Below, piece after piece: positions 41,531 to 49,820 of a stretch of DNA of 64,000 bases (position 1 is the first letter of the stretch; every line of letters begins with the position of its first letter). Source of the stretch: Streptomyces viridiviolaceus (GTDB lineage: Bacteria > Actinomycetota > Actinomycetes > Streptomycetales > Streptomycetaceae); assembly GCF_014650995.1 (NCBI RefSeq), contig NZ_BMWA01000011.1:62001-126000 (forward strand), written 5' to 3'. Position numbers and translations under genes: made by a program. Under the pieces are notes generated by a model that was not told the origin of the DNA, ran no database searches, and worked only from the letters and a program-made list of their open reading frames with translations.

Positions 41531-41604
41531 CGCGGGGTGGAGCAGCTCGGTAGCTCGCTGGGCTCATAACCCAGAGGTCGCAGGTTCAAATCCTGTCCCC
41601 GCTA
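41531..41604 (+). tRNA. Initiator tRNA-Met (CAT), copy 2
   Basis: Identical over all 74 bases to the copy at 39324, and also over the next three bases. Anticodon CAT is at 41565-41567. The same initiator features are present. Flanks otherwise differ, and it has its own hairpin downstream. Confidence 0.96.
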
Positions 41605-41611
41605 CTGAAGG

Positions 41612-41647
41612 CCGAGGGTCGGAATCCGAAAGGGTTCCGGCCCTCGG
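41612..41647 (+). terminator. Terminator of initiator tRNA copy 2
   Basis: A 13-bp stem (41612-41624 with 41635-41647) containing one U-G pair and a 10-base loop, starting seven bases after the tRNA. Confidence 0.8.
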
Positions 41648-41703
41648 TGCGTTCGGCGGTCACGGCCCGCACGCCCTGGCGTCGTCGCGGCCGCCGCACT
41701 CGG

Positions 41704-41745
41704 CGCGGAAAGCCCCGGCACCGAGAGGTGCCGGGGCTTTCCGCG
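41704..41745. terminator. Strong stem-loop downstream of catR
   Basis: A perfect 19-bp inverted repeat (41704-41722 with 41727-41745) with a GAGA tetraloop, 12 bases after the catR stop codon (minus strand). It can act on both strands. Confidence 0.88.
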
Positions 41746-41756
41746 AAAGCTGGGGC

Positions 41757-42173
41757 TTACGCCGACGCGCAGTTGGGGCAGGTGCCGCGGTACGTCACCT
41801 CGACGTCCGAGACCGTGAAACCGAAGCGCTCGGAGTCGGGGAGATCGGCCAGCGGGTTGCCGGTCGGGTGCACGTCCCGGATCGCGCCGCACTGGGCGCA
41901 CACCAGGTGGTGGTGCGGCCGGTGCGCGTTCGGGTCGTACCGCTTGGCGCGCTTGTCGGTCGCGACCTCGAGCACCTCACCGAGCGTGACCAGTTCGCCC
42001 AGGGTGTTGTACACGGTCGCCCGGGAGATCTCGGGGAGCTTCGCCACGGCCCGGGCGTGCACCTCGTCGGCCGTCAGATGGACGTGTTCGCCGTCGAGGA
42101 CCTCGGCCACCACGCGCCGCTGCGCGGTCATGCGCCATCCGCGTCCACGCAGCCGTTCCAGAAGGTCACTCAT
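41757..42173 (-). CDS. catR: CatR: Fur/PerR-family peroxide-sensing repressor
   Basis: A 138-residue Fur-family repressor. It has a winged helix (RMTAQRRVVAEVL, ISRATVYNTLGELVTLG), an HRPHHHLVCAQCGAIRDV metal-sensing and zinc segment, and a second CxxC (CPNC) at the C-terminus, giving the Cys4 structural zinc. In Streptomyces CatR represses the vegetative catalase gene catA until peroxide oxidises it. It is divergent from catA, with an operator between them. The ATG at 42173 has TAGGCT seven bases upstream (leaderless pattern). Confidence 0.93.
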   Translation of the reverse strand: MSDLLERLRGRGWRMTAQRRVVAEVLDGEHVHLTADEVHARAVAKLPEISRATVYNTLGELVTLGEVLEVATDKRAKRYDPNAHRPHHHLVCAQCGAIRDVHPTGNPLADLPDSERFGFTVSDVEVTYRGTCPNCASA

Positions 42174-42234
42174 ACAGACCAGCCTAACAGCAAGGGGGAC
42201 CAGGTCCCGAACGGGTGTGACTTTGGAGTCTTAC

Positions 42235-42262
42235 TTGACTTAGACATTGTCCATTGTAGGAT
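42235..42262 (+). promoter_or_regulatory. catA promoter with CatR operator in the spacer
   Basis: A -35 TTGACT at 42235-42240 and a -10 TAGGAT at 42257-42262 are separated by 16 bases. The spacer holds an inverted repeat TAGACA-T-TGTCCA (42241-42253), one mismatch from perfect, of the type bound by PerR/CatR. A repressor there would block RNA polymerase directly. Confidence 0.85.
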
Positions 42263-42317
42263 CGGGATCGGCATTAGCCAAGGGACAGGTATTGCAGGAA
42301 TGGCGCAGGAGGCCCAC

Positions 42318-43769
42318 GTGACTCAGGGACCGCTCACTACGGAAGCCGGTGCTCCGGTAGCCGACAACCAGAACAGCGAGACCGCGGGCGTCGGCGGCCC
42401 CGTGCTCGTCCAGGACCAGCTCCTCCTGGAGAAGCTGGCCCACTTCAACCGTGAGCGCATTCCGGAGCGTGTGGTGCACGCCCGTGGCGCGGGCGCCTAC
42501 GGCACCTTCACGGTCACCGCCGACGTCACCAAGTACACGAGGGCGAAGTTCCTCTCCGAGATCGGCAAGCAGACGGAGACCTTCCTGCGCTTCTCGACCG
42601 TGGCCGGCAACCTGGGTGCGGCGGACGCCGTCCGCGACCCGCGCGGCTTCGCGCTGAAGTTCTACACCGAAGAGGGCAACTACGACCTCGTCGGCAACAA
42701 CACCCCGGTGTTCTTCATCAAGGACGCCATCAAGTTCCCGGACTTCATCCACACCCAGAAGCGCGACCCGTACACCGGTTCGCAGGAGGCGGACAACGTC
42801 TGGGACTTCTGGAGCCTTTCGCCCGAGTCCACGCACCAGGTGACCTGGCTGTTCGGTGACCGCGGCATCCCGGCGTCCTACCGCCACATGGACGGCTTCG
42901 GCTCGCACACCTACCAGTGGAACAACGAGGCCGGCGAGGCCTTCTGGGTCAAGTACCACTTCAAGACGGACCAGGGCATCAAGAACCTGACCGCCGAGGA
43001 GGCCGCCAAGCTGGCCGGTGAGGACCCCGACTCCCACCAGCGCGACCTGCGCGAGGCCATCGAGCGCGGCGACTACCCGTCCTGGACCGTCGGCGTGCAG
43101 ATCATGCCGGTGGCCGAGGCGGCGAAGTACCGCTTCAACCCGTTCGACCTGACCAAGGTGTGGCCGCACGCGGACTACCCGGTCATCGAGTTCGGCAAGC
43201 TGGAGCTCAACCGCAACCCGGAGAACATCTTCGCCGAGGTCGAGCAGTCGATCTTCTCCCCGGCGCACTTCGTGCCCGGCATCGGCCCGTCCCCGGACAA
43301 GATGCTCCAGGGCCGCCTCTTCGCCTACGGCGACGCCCACCGGTACCGCGTCGGCATCAACGCCGACCACCTGCCGGTGAACCGCCCGCACGCCACCGAG
43401 GCGCGCACCCACTCCCGTGACGGCTACCTGTACGACGGCCGCCACAAGGGCGCGAAGAACTACGAGCCGAACAGCTTCGGCGGCCCGTTCCAGACGGACC
43501 GGGCGCTGTGGCAGCCGGTCGCGGTCACCGGTGTCACCGGCGACCACGAGGCTCCCTCGCACGCCGAGGACAACGACTTCGTGCAGGCGGGCAACCTCTA
43601 CCGCCTGATGACGGACGAGGAGAAGGAGCGCCTGATCAACAACCTGGCGGGCTCCATCTCGCAGGTCTCGCGCGAGGACATCGCCGAGCGCGCGATCAAC
43701 AACTTCCGCCAGGCGGACGGCGACTTCGGCAAGCGGCTGGAGGCCGCGGTCCAGGCCCTGCGCGGCTGA
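42318..43769 (+). CDS. catA: CatA: monofunctional heme catalase
   Basis: A 483-residue clade-3 type catalase that decomposes hydrogen peroxide in the cytoplasm. The GTG at 42318 (MTQGPLTTEAG) is chosen because a perfect AGGAGG lies five bases upstream; an upstream ATG at 42300 overlaps that site. The distal heme residue is in ERVVHARGAGAYGTF (about 50), the distal side continues in FSTVAGNLG, and the proximal tyrosine is in RLFAYGDAHRYRVG (about 338). It is regulated by CatR from the divergent gene. Confidence 0.96.
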   Translation: MTQGPLTTEAGAPVADNQNSETAGVGGPVLVQDQLLLEKLAHFNRERIPERVVHARGAGAYGTFTVTADVTKYTRAKFLSEIGKQTETFLRFSTVAGNLGAADAVRDPRGFALKFYTEEGNYDLVGNNTPVFFIKDAIKFPDFIHTQKRDPYTGSQEADNVWDFWSLSPESTHQVTWLFGDRGIPASYRHMDGFGSHTYQWNNEAGEAFWVKYHFKTDQGIKNLTAEEAAKLAGEDPDSHQRDLREAIERGDYPSWTVGVQIMPVAEAAKYRFNPFDLTKVWPHADYPVIEFGKLELNRNPENIFAEVEQSIFSPAHFVPGIGPSPDKMLQGRLFAYGDAHRYRVGINADHLPVNRPHATEARTHSRDGYLYDGRHKGAKNYEPNSFGGPFQTDRALWQPVAVTGVTGDHEAPSHAEDNDFVQAGNLYRLMTDEEKERLINNLAGSISQVSREDIAERAINNFRQADGDFGKRLEAAVQALRG

Positions 43770-43799
43770 CGTCCAGCACTGGACCGCTTGTCGTGGCGG

Positions 43800-43833
43800 C
43801 GGGCCGGATCCCCGGGGACGGGGGTCCGGCCCG
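43800..43833. terminator. Stem-loop after catA
   Basis: A 9-bp stem extended by four G-C pairs with one bulged base (43800-43813 with 43821-43833), between convergent catA and the CBS gene. Confidence 0.75.
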
Positions 43834-43844
43834 TTCGTGCGTCG

Positions 43845-44249
43845 TCAGGCGGTCACGGCTGCCTCGGACTGCTGCCGTGCCGGCGTCCAGCAGCGGATGA
43901 TGTCGCGGACCGAGACGATGCCGGCGGGCTCACCCCGGTCGAGGACGATCAGGTGGCGGAACCCGCCGTGTGCCATCGCCCGTGCCGCCTCCTCCACGGT
44001 CCAGGACGGCGCCGCGAACACGACGTCGGTGGTGGTGTGGGCGTGGGCGCGCTCGGTGTCCGGGTCCTGGCCCAGGCCGACGGAGACGAGGACGTCGCGT
44101 TCGGTGAGGATGCCGATACCGCCGGCGTCCGGGTCGTGGACCACGGCCGCGCCGACGCGGCGGGCGGACATCAGGGCGGCGGCCTGACGCAGGGTGTGGG
44201 TGGGGCCGATGGTGAGGACGACCGTGCTCATGGCTTCGTGGACGAGCAT
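43845..44249 (-). CDS. Two-CBS-domain protein
   Basis: A 134-residue protein made of a CBS pair: MSTVVLTIGPTHTLRQAAAL...GIGILTERDVLVSVGLG and DVVFAAPSWTVEEAARAMAHGG...EPAGIVSVRDIIRCW. CBS pairs bind adenine nucleotides or related ligands and act as sensors. No effector domain is fused. The start is taken as ATG 44249, since GGAGG lies ten bases upstream; a GTG at 44261 sits inside that site. Upstream (44272-44310) lies an AT-rich patch with short inverted and direct repeats. Confidence 0.88.
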   Translation of the reverse strand: MLVHEAMSTVVLTIGPTHTLRQAAALMSARRVGAAVVHDPDAGGIGILTERDVLVSVGLGQDPDTERAHAHTTTDVVFAAPSWTVEEAARAMAHGGFRHLIVLDRGEPAGIVSVRDIIRCWTPARQQSEAAVTA

Positions 44250-44358
44250 GGATGGAGCCACCTCCTGCCGAACCCATGACTTAGTTCATGGATTCACAAA
44301 TTCACAAGTGGGGGGACTCTCAGAGTGGCAGGCAAAGCGGAGGTCAACAAGAGGGCGC

Positions 44359-45159
44359 TCAGTAGCGCTGGTTGAGGTACCCCAGCAGTTCGTCGTGCAG
44401 CAGGCCGTTCGACGCCGCCGCATTGCCGCTGTGCGGGCCGGGGCGGCCGTCGAGGCCGGTGAAGTTGCCGCCGGCCTCCGTGACGATGATCGCGTTGGCG
44501 GCCATGTCCCACAGGGAGAGCTCGGGTTCGGCGCAGAGGTCGACCGAGCCCTCGGCGACCATCATGTACGGCCAGAAGTCGCCGTACGCGCGCGTGCGCC
44601 ACACCTCGCGGGTCAGGTCCAGGAAGCCGTCCAGCCGGCCCTGCTCCTCCCAGCCGCTGAGCGAGGAGTACGCGAAGGAGGCGTCCGAGAGTGTCGAGAC
44701 CTGCGACACGTGCAGCCGGGAGGCCGAGGTCAGGCTGCGGCCCGTGAAGGCGCCGTGGCCCTTCGCGGCCCACCAGCGGCGGCCGAGCGCCGGGGCGGAG
44801 ACGAGGCCGACGACGGGCTCGTAGCCGCCCGCGCCCGCTTCCATGAGGGCGATGAGGGTGGCCCAGACGGGCACGCCGCGCACGTAGTTCTTGGTGCCGT
44901 CGATCGGGTCGACGACCCAGCGGCGGGGGCCGGTGCCCTCGACGCCGTACTCCTCGCCGAGGACCGCGTCGCGCGGGCGGGCGCGCTGCAGGTGGCCGCG
45001 GATCAGTTCCTCGGCGGCCTTGTCCGCTTCGCTCACCGGGGTCATGTCCGGCTTCGTCTCGACCTTCAGGTCGAGGGCCTTGAAGCGGTCCATCGTGGCG
45101 GCGTCGGCGGCGTCCGCGAGGACGTGGGCGAGGCGGAGGTCGTCGAGGTAGTCCGGCAT
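44359..45159 (-). CDS. hisN: HisN: histidinol-phosphate phosphatase (IMPase family)
   Basis: A 266-residue inositol-monophosphatase-fold enzyme. The metal site is complete: GEEYG, DPIDGTKNYVRGVP and LSLWDMAANAIIVTEAGG. In S. coelicolor the histidinol-phosphate phosphatase step is done by an IMPase-type HisN encoded in this chromosomal context, not by the classic HisB. It is unlinked to other his genes here. The start MPDYLDDLRLAH at 45159 has TACCGT six bases upstream on the minus strand (leaderless pattern). Confidence 0.9.
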   Translation of the reverse strand: MPDYLDDLRLAHVLADAADAATMDRFKALDLKVETKPDMTPVSEADKAAEELIRGHLQRARPRDAVLGEEYGVEGTGPRRWVVDPIDGTKNYVRGVPVWATLIALMEAGAGGYEPVVGLVSAPALGRRWWAAKGHGAFTGRSLTSASRLHVSQVSTLSDASFAYSSLSGWEEQGRLDGFLDLTREVWRTRAYGDFWPYMMVAEGSVDLCAEPELSLWDMAANAIIVTEAGGNFTGLDGRPGPHSGNAAASNGLLHDELLGYLNQRY

Positions 45160-45493
45160 GCGGCCACGGTATCCGCCGGGGGTGGGGCGGGGCCACCGGG
45201 GGCTTGGCGGGGCGTGTCCGGTCGGGGCGGGACGTGGCACGACGGGGGTGCGTCCGGCCGGCGTCGGACGGGGCGCAGGCCGAGGGTGGGGTGGGTCGCG
45301 CGGCCCGGCGCTTGCGGGGTGCCGCTGCGCCCACCCTCCCCCACTCCCGGCGTCGCTCGAGCGGGGGACCCCCGTCGCCCCAGCGGCACGACTGCCCGCG
45401 GCTGGGGCGGCTGCGGTGGTGCGAGGGGCCTTGACAGTGGTGCTGGGCCCGTCAAATCTGGGCGCAGAGTCGCTCGGCCCGACGGAGGCGATG
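45160..45493. other. 334-base intergenic stretch between hisN and TetR gene
   Basis: The hisN end carries its -10 hexamer (minus strand, 45166-45171). Near the other end is TTGACA (45431-45436), a good -35, and an inverted repeat TTGAC...GTCAA (45431-45435 and 45451-45455) that could be a TetR operator. The middle (about 45175-45425) is very GC-rich; I see no gene or RNA in it. Confidence 0.5.
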
Positions 45494-46102
45494 ATGCCTG
45501 CAGCCCGGGAGTCCCTGCTCGACGCCGCCTACACCGCGCTGGCGCGTCGGCCGTGGTCCGCTGTGCGGATGGTGGACGTGGCCGCGGCGGCCGGGGTGTC
45601 CCGGCAGACGCTGTACAACGAGTTCGGCAGCAAGGAAGGGCTCGCCCGGGCACTCGTCCGCAGGGAGGCCGACGGGTTCCTCGCGGGGGTGGAGCGTGCC
45701 CTCGCCGGGGCCGGAGATCCCCGTGAACGGCTCACCGCCACCGCCGAGTGGACCGCGTCGGCCGCCCGCGAGAACGCCTTGGTGCGGGCCATGCTCACCG
45801 GCTGCTGGGGCGAGCGGCTGCCCTCGCCGGCGCTGAAGGCGGTGCCGTCCTCCTCCGCCGTGCCCGCACAGCGCCGGGCCGACGGTCCGCTGCCCTCGCC
45901 CGGCGATCTCGTGGCCCTCGTCCGCGACCGTGCCGTCGCCGTCCTGTCCGGATGCGGCCTGCCCGGGCCGGACGCCGCCGACCTGTACCGCTCCTGCGAA
46001 CTCGTCGTCCGTCTCGCGCTGTCCTGCGTCGCCGCCCCGCCGGGCGACGGGGGAGTGGCCGAGCTCGTACGGACCTCGCTGCCGGGCCAGTTGACGCCCT
46101 GA
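45494..46102 (+). CDS. TetR-family transcriptional regulator
   Basis: A 202-residue regulator with an N-terminal TetR helix-turn-helix (ARESLLDAAYTALARR, MVDVAAAAGVSRQTLYNEFG) and a helical ligand domain with no recognisable specificity. ATG 45494 is preferred over 45491 because GGAGG is five bases upstream. A TTGAC/GTCAA inverted repeat in its upstream region suggests autoregulation. It is convergent with the SMR transporter gene, 18 bases away, which may be its target. Confidence 0.88.
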   Translation: MPAARESLLDAAYTALARRPWSAVRMVDVAAAAGVSRQTLYNEFGSKEGLARALVRREADGFLAGVERALAGAGDPRERLTATAEWTASAARENALVRAMLTGCWGERLPSPALKAVPSSSAVPAQRRADGPLPSPGDLVALVRDRAVAVLSGCGLPGPDAADLYRSCELVVRLALSCVAAPPGDGGVAELVRTSLPGQLTP

Positions 46103-46120
46103 CGCGCGACGGGCGCCGGC

Positions 46121-46444
46121 TCAGTGCGCCGAACCGGACAGCTGCAGTCCGATGACGCCGATGATGACCAGACTGATCGAGACGATCTTCAGCGTCGACA
46201 CCAGGTCGCCGAGGAACACCATGCCGTAGATCGCGGTGCCGGCCGCGCCGATGCCGGTCCACACCGCGTACGCCGGCCCGACGTCGAGCTTCTTCAGGGA
46301 GAGGGTCAGCAGGCCGAAGCTGCCCAGCGCGAAGACGCAGAAGGCGACGGTCGGCCACAGCCGGGTGAAGCCGTGCGACAGCTTCAGGCACACGGCGAAG
46401 CCGGTCTCGAGCAACCCGGCCACTATGACGAGCAGCCACGCCAT
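46121..46444 (-). CDS. Small multidrug resistance (SMR) transporter, SugE/Gdx-like
   Basis: A 107-residue protein with four transmembrane helices. The essential glutamate is Glu13 in VAGLLETGFAV; the third helix has AYAVWTGIGAAGTAIYGMV, which resembles the SugE/Gdx branch (guanidinium exporters) more than EmrE. It works as a dual-topology dimer exchanging protons for cations. I checked the upstream region for a guanidine riboswitch and could not make one fit. Confidence 0.88.
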   Translation of the reverse strand: MAWLLVIVAGLLETGFAVCLKLSHGFTRLWPTVAFCVFALGSFGLLTLSLKKLDVGPAYAVWTGIGAAGTAIYGMVFLGDLVSTLKIVSISLVIIGVIGLQLSGSAH

Positions 46445-46588
46445 GTGTCGTCCTCCCGTAGTCCCACGAACCGCGACCGCTTCGTCAGGCTTTGCTCAGG
46501 CTTGGATCCGGCTTGGTGCGATTATGCACTTACCGAGTCGACGCGGGGGCAAACAACGCGGAGGTCAGCAGCCCTCCCGGGGCGGACG

Positions 46589-47599
46589 TCAGTCGCCTTC
46601 CTTCCGTTCCCGCGTCGCCAGCAGCCGGCGCAGCGAGTACAGCCGCGCCGGGTCGGCGTGCCCCTCGGTCACCCACGCGTCCAGCGCGCAGTCGGGTTCG
46701 TCGTGGCTGCACGCGCGCGGGCAGCCCTCCGTGCCGGGCTCCAGGTCGGGGAAGGCGTGGATCACACGGGACGGGTCGATGTGCGCCAGCCCGAACGACC
46801 GTACGCCCGGGGTGTCGACGACCCAGCCGTCGTCGTCCGACAGCGGCAGGGCGAGCGCGGAGGTCGTCGTGTGCCGGCCGCGGCCGGTCACCGCGTTCAC
46901 GTGGCCCGTGGTGCGCCGGCGCTCCTCAGGCACGAGCGCGTTGACGAGGGTCGTCTTGCCGACGCCCGAGTGGCCCACGAAGGCCGTGATCTTGCCGTCC
47001 AGATGCTCCCGTACGCGATCGGCGGCGTCGCCGTTCTCCAGTTCCTCGCGGCTGGTGACGACGTACGGGATGTCCAACGCGCCGTAGAGGCCCAGGAGTT
47101 CGTCCGGTGCGGCGAGGTCCGACTTGGTCATCACCAGCAGTGGCGTGAGCCCGCCGTCGAACGCCGCGACCAGGCAGCGGTCGATCAGGCGGGGCCGCGG
47201 CTCGGGGTCGGCGAGGGCGGTGACGATGGCGAGTTGGTCGGCGTTGGCGACGACCACCCGCTCGTAGGGGTCGTCGTCGTCGGCCGTGCGGCGCAGCACC
47301 GACGTGCGCTCCTCGATGCGGACGATCCTCGCGAGCGTGTCCTTCTTGCCGGAGAGGTCGCCGACCAGCGCGACCCGGTCGCCGACGACCGCGGCCTTGC
47401 GGCCCAGTTCGCGGGCCTTCATCGCCATGACCGTACGGTCCTCGACGAGGCAGGTCAGCCGGCCCCGGTCGACCGTGAGGACCATGCCCTCGGCGGCGTC
47501 CTCGTGCTTGGGCCGGATGTGCGTGCGCGGGCGGTTGCCCTTGCGGTTGGGACGCGTGCGGATGTCGTCCTCGTCGGTGTGCTTGCCGTAGCGGCGCAT
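46589..47599 (-). CDS. rsgA: RsgA: ribosome small-subunit-dependent GTPase
   Basis: A 336-residue circularly permuted GTPase that matures the 30S subunit. After an OB-fold domain the G motifs come in permuted order: VMTKSDLA (G4) first, then VGHSGVGKTTLVNAL (G1) and VDTPGVRSFG (G3). The C-terminal zinc knuckle is in EGCPRACSHDEPDCAL. It is nine bases downstream of aroA on the same strand and is probably co-transcribed with it. Confidence 0.94.
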   Translation of the reverse strand: MRRYGKHTDEDDIRTRPNRKGNRPRTHIRPKHEDAAEGMVLTVDRGRLTCLVEDRTVMAMKARELGRKAAVVGDRVALVGDLSGKKDTLARIVRIEERTSVLRRTADDDDPYERVVVANADQLAIVTALADPEPRPRLIDRCLVAAFDGGLTPLLVMTKSDLAAPDELLGLYGALDIPYVVTSREELENGDAADRVREHLDGKITAFVGHSGVGKTTLVNALVPEERRRTTGHVNAVTGRGRHTTTSALALPLSDDDGWVVDTPGVRSFGLAHIDPSRVIHAFPDLEPGTEGCPRACSHDEPDCALDAWVTEGHADPARLYSLRRLLATRERKEGD

Positions 47600-47608
47600 G
47601 ACGTGTCC

Positions 47609-48925
47609 CTACGCCCCGAGCATCCCGGTCCACAGTTCGGGGAAGTCGGGCAGGGTCTTCGCCGTCGTCGCCACGTTCTCGATCCGCACTCCTTCCACCG
47701 CGAGGCCGATGATCGCGCCGGCGGTGGCCATGCGGTGGTCCTCGTAGGTGTGGAAGATCCCGCCGTGCAGCGGGCGCGGGCGGATGTGCAGGCCGTCGGC
47801 GGTCTCGGTGACGTCACCGCCGAGTTCGTTGATCTCCTTGGTGAGCGCGGCCAGGCGGTCCGTCTCGTGCAGGCGCAGGTGCGCCACCCCGCGCAGGGTC
47901 GAGGGGGAGTCCGCGAGGGCGGCGACGGCCGCGATGCCCGGGGTGAGTTCGCCGACCTCACCGAGGTCGACGTCGATGCCGTGCACGGCACCGGAACCGG
48001 TGAACACCAGGCCGTAGTCGGTCAGTTCGCAGGAGCCGCCCATCTCGGTGAAGATCTCCCGCAGCCGGTCGCCGGGCTGGGTGGTGCGGGCCGGCCAGTC
48101 GGGGACGACGACCTTGCCGCCGGTCACCAGCGCCGCCGCGAGGAACGGCTGGGCGTTGGACAGGTCGGGCTCGATCGTCAGGTCCCGGCCGAGCAGGGCG
48201 CCGGGCGTGACCCGCCAGACGTTCGGCTCGCCGCCGGACTCCGGGGTGTCCACCTGGGCTCCGACCGAGCGCAGCATGTCCACGGTCATGCGGATGTGCG
48301 GCATGGACGGCAGCGCCGAACCGGTGTGCCGGACCTCGACGCCCTGGTTGAAACGCGGGCCGGACAGCAGCAGGGCGCTGACGAACTGGGAGGACGACGA
48401 CGCGTCGATCTCCACCGGGCCGCCCTCCAGGGCGCCGCCGCCGTGCACGGTCATCGGCAGGGCACCGCGCCCGTCGTCGTCGATGCGTGCGCCGAGGACG
48501 CGCAGCGCGTCGATCACACCGTTCAGGGGACGCTCGTACGAACGCGGGTCGCCGTCGAAGCGGACCGTGCCGTCGGCGAGCGTGGCGACCGGCGGCAGGA
48601 AGCGCATGACCGTGCCGGCGTTGCCGACGTCGACCGTGGCCGGGCCGTGCAGGCCGGCCGGGATGACGCGCCAGAACTCGCCGGTGCCCTCCGGGCCGAC
48701 GCCCTCCTCGATGCCCACGCCCATCGCGCGCAGCGCCTCGGCCATCAGCAGGGTGTCGCGGGAGCGCAGCGGGCGGCGCAGCCAGCCGGGCTCGGAGGCG
48801 AGGGCGGCCAGGACCAGGGCGCGGTTGGTGACCGATTTGGACCCGGGCACGTGGACCGTCGCGTCGACGGCTCCGCTCGCGTGCGGGGCGGGCCAGAGGG
48901 CGGTGTGTGCATCGTTCGGGGCCAT
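47609..48925 (-). CDS. aroA: AroA: 5-enolpyruvylshikimate-3-phosphate synthase
   Basis: A 438-residue EPSP synthase, the sixth shikimate-pathway enzyme, joining PEP to shikimate-3-phosphate. Signatures: VPGSKSVTNRALVLAALA, VGNAGTVMRFLPPVATL, RPLNGVIDALRVLGA, SSSQFVSALLL and LRLHETDRLAALTKEINELGG. The active-site GNAGTVMRFLPP contains Thr/Met where sensitive enzymes have T-A-M/S-R-P-L; I do not draw conclusions on inhibitor sensitivity. The start MAPNDAH at 48925 has TAAAGT seven bases upstream on the minus strand (leaderless pattern). rsgA follows. Confidence 0.95.
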   Translation of the reverse strand: MAPNDAHTALWPAPHASGAVDATVHVPGSKSVTNRALVLAALASEPGWLRRPLRSRDTLLMAEALRAMGVGIEEGVGPEGTGEFWRVIPAGLHGPATVDVGNAGTVMRFLPPVATLADGTVRFDGDPRSYERPLNGVIDALRVLGARIDDDGRGALPMTVHGGGALEGGPVEIDASSSSQFVSALLLSGPRFNQGVEVRHTGSALPSMPHIRMTVDMLRSVGAQVDTPESGGEPNVWRVTPGALLGRDLTIEPDLSNAQPFLAAALVTGGKVVVPDWPARTTQPGDRLREIFTEMGGSCELTDYGLVFTGSGAVHGIDVDLGEVGELTPGIAAVAALADSPSTLRGVAHLRLHETDRLAALTKEINELGGDVTETADGLHIRPRPLHGGIFHTYEDHRMATAGAIIGLAVEGVRIENVATTAKTLPDFPELWTGMLGA

Positions 48926-49047
48926 GGGCCCCACTTTAGTGGGCGGCCGTCCTTCGGGTGCGGCGCCGCCGGGCCGGTCGCGCCCCCGCGGGCGAGCCGC
49001 ACACCGCTACGGCCGCGTCCCCTGTGACCTTGCCCCTTCGCCGTGCG

Positions 49048-49770
49048 TCACAGCCCCAGCAGCCAGCGTCCCCCGCCGATCAGCGAGCACAGCGACACCG
49101 CGTGGAACAGGAAGAACCACACCCCCGCCGGCGCGTGCGTCAGCCGGGCCAACTGGTCCGCGTCCGAGTCGCCGGCGCCTCCCCGCGCCCGCTTGGCCTG
49201 CAGCTCGAACGCCGGGCGCACCCCGCCCAGCAGCAGGAACCACACCGCCGCGTAGGCGAACGCCGCCTGCACCTGCGGTCCGGTCAGCCAGGACACCAGG
49301 ACGAAGGTGCCGCCGGTGAGGACCACCGTCAGCACCCCGTACGCGTTGCGGACCATCACCAGCAGGGCGACGAGCAGCGCCGTCGCCGCCCACAGCAGCA
49401 GCGTGATCCGTCCCGATGCCAGCAGCGCGGCGCCGCCGAGGCCCAGCAGCGGGGGAGCGGTGTAGCCGGCGGCCGCCGTCAGGATCATGCCCAGCCCGTG
49501 CGGCTTGCCGCGGCTGACGGTCAGGCCGCTGGTGTCCGAGTGCAGCGTGATGCCGGTCAGGGTGCGCCCGGTGAGCAGCGCCACCAGTCCGTGGCCGCCC
49601 TCGTGCGCGATGGTGATCGCGTTGCGGGCCAGGCGCCACAACCCGTGCGGTACGACCGCGGCGAGCGCGACGGCCAGGGTGACGATCACCACCCACAGCT
49701 CGGGGTCGGGCTGGGTGCCGGAGACCTCGTCCCAGAGGGAGGCGAGCGAGGCCGATGCGAGGTGGACCAT
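49048..49770 (-). CDS. M50 family membrane metallopeptidase
   Basis: A 240-residue membrane protein with about six hydrophobic segments. The zinc motif is ITIAHEGGHGLVALLTG (HExxH), and a later segment, GMILTAAAGYTAPPLLGLGG, fits the compact 'peptidase M50B-like' group. These are intramembrane-type proteases of unknown substrate. The start at 49770 (MVHLASASL) is the most plausible; its ribosome site is distant. It is divergent from the SRAP gene. Confidence 0.85.
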   Translation of the reverse strand: MVHLASASLASLWDEVSGTQPDPELWVVIVTLAVALAAVVPHGLWRLARNAITIAHEGGHGLVALLTGRTLTGITLHSDTSGLTVSRGKPHGLGMILTAAAGYTAPPLLGLGGAALLASGRITLLLWAATALLVALLVMVRNAYGVLTVVLTGGTFVLVSWLTGPQVQAAFAYAAVWFLLLGGVRPAFELQAKRARGGAGDSDADQLARLTHAPAGVWFFLFHAVSLCSLIGGGRWLLGL

Positions 49771-49820
49771 GTCGGGTGAGGGCTCCTCGGTAGAGCGCGG
49801 GGTCTGGCAGTGTGGCACGT

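Noticed and set aside
39324..41604. Integrated element with tRNA att sites
   Set aside because: The two tRNAs are complete and the only gene between them is a SEL1-repeat protein; there is no integrase, excisionase or replication gene.
46445..46588. Guanidine riboswitch upstream of the SMR gene
   Set aside because: ACGG- and ACGA-like bits are present, but I could not build paired stems or the conserved core of any guanidine class.
46124..49027. 967-codon plus-strand frame over SMR, rsgA and aroA
   Set aside because: It covers three genes with complete catalytic motifs on the other strand and has no motif of its own.
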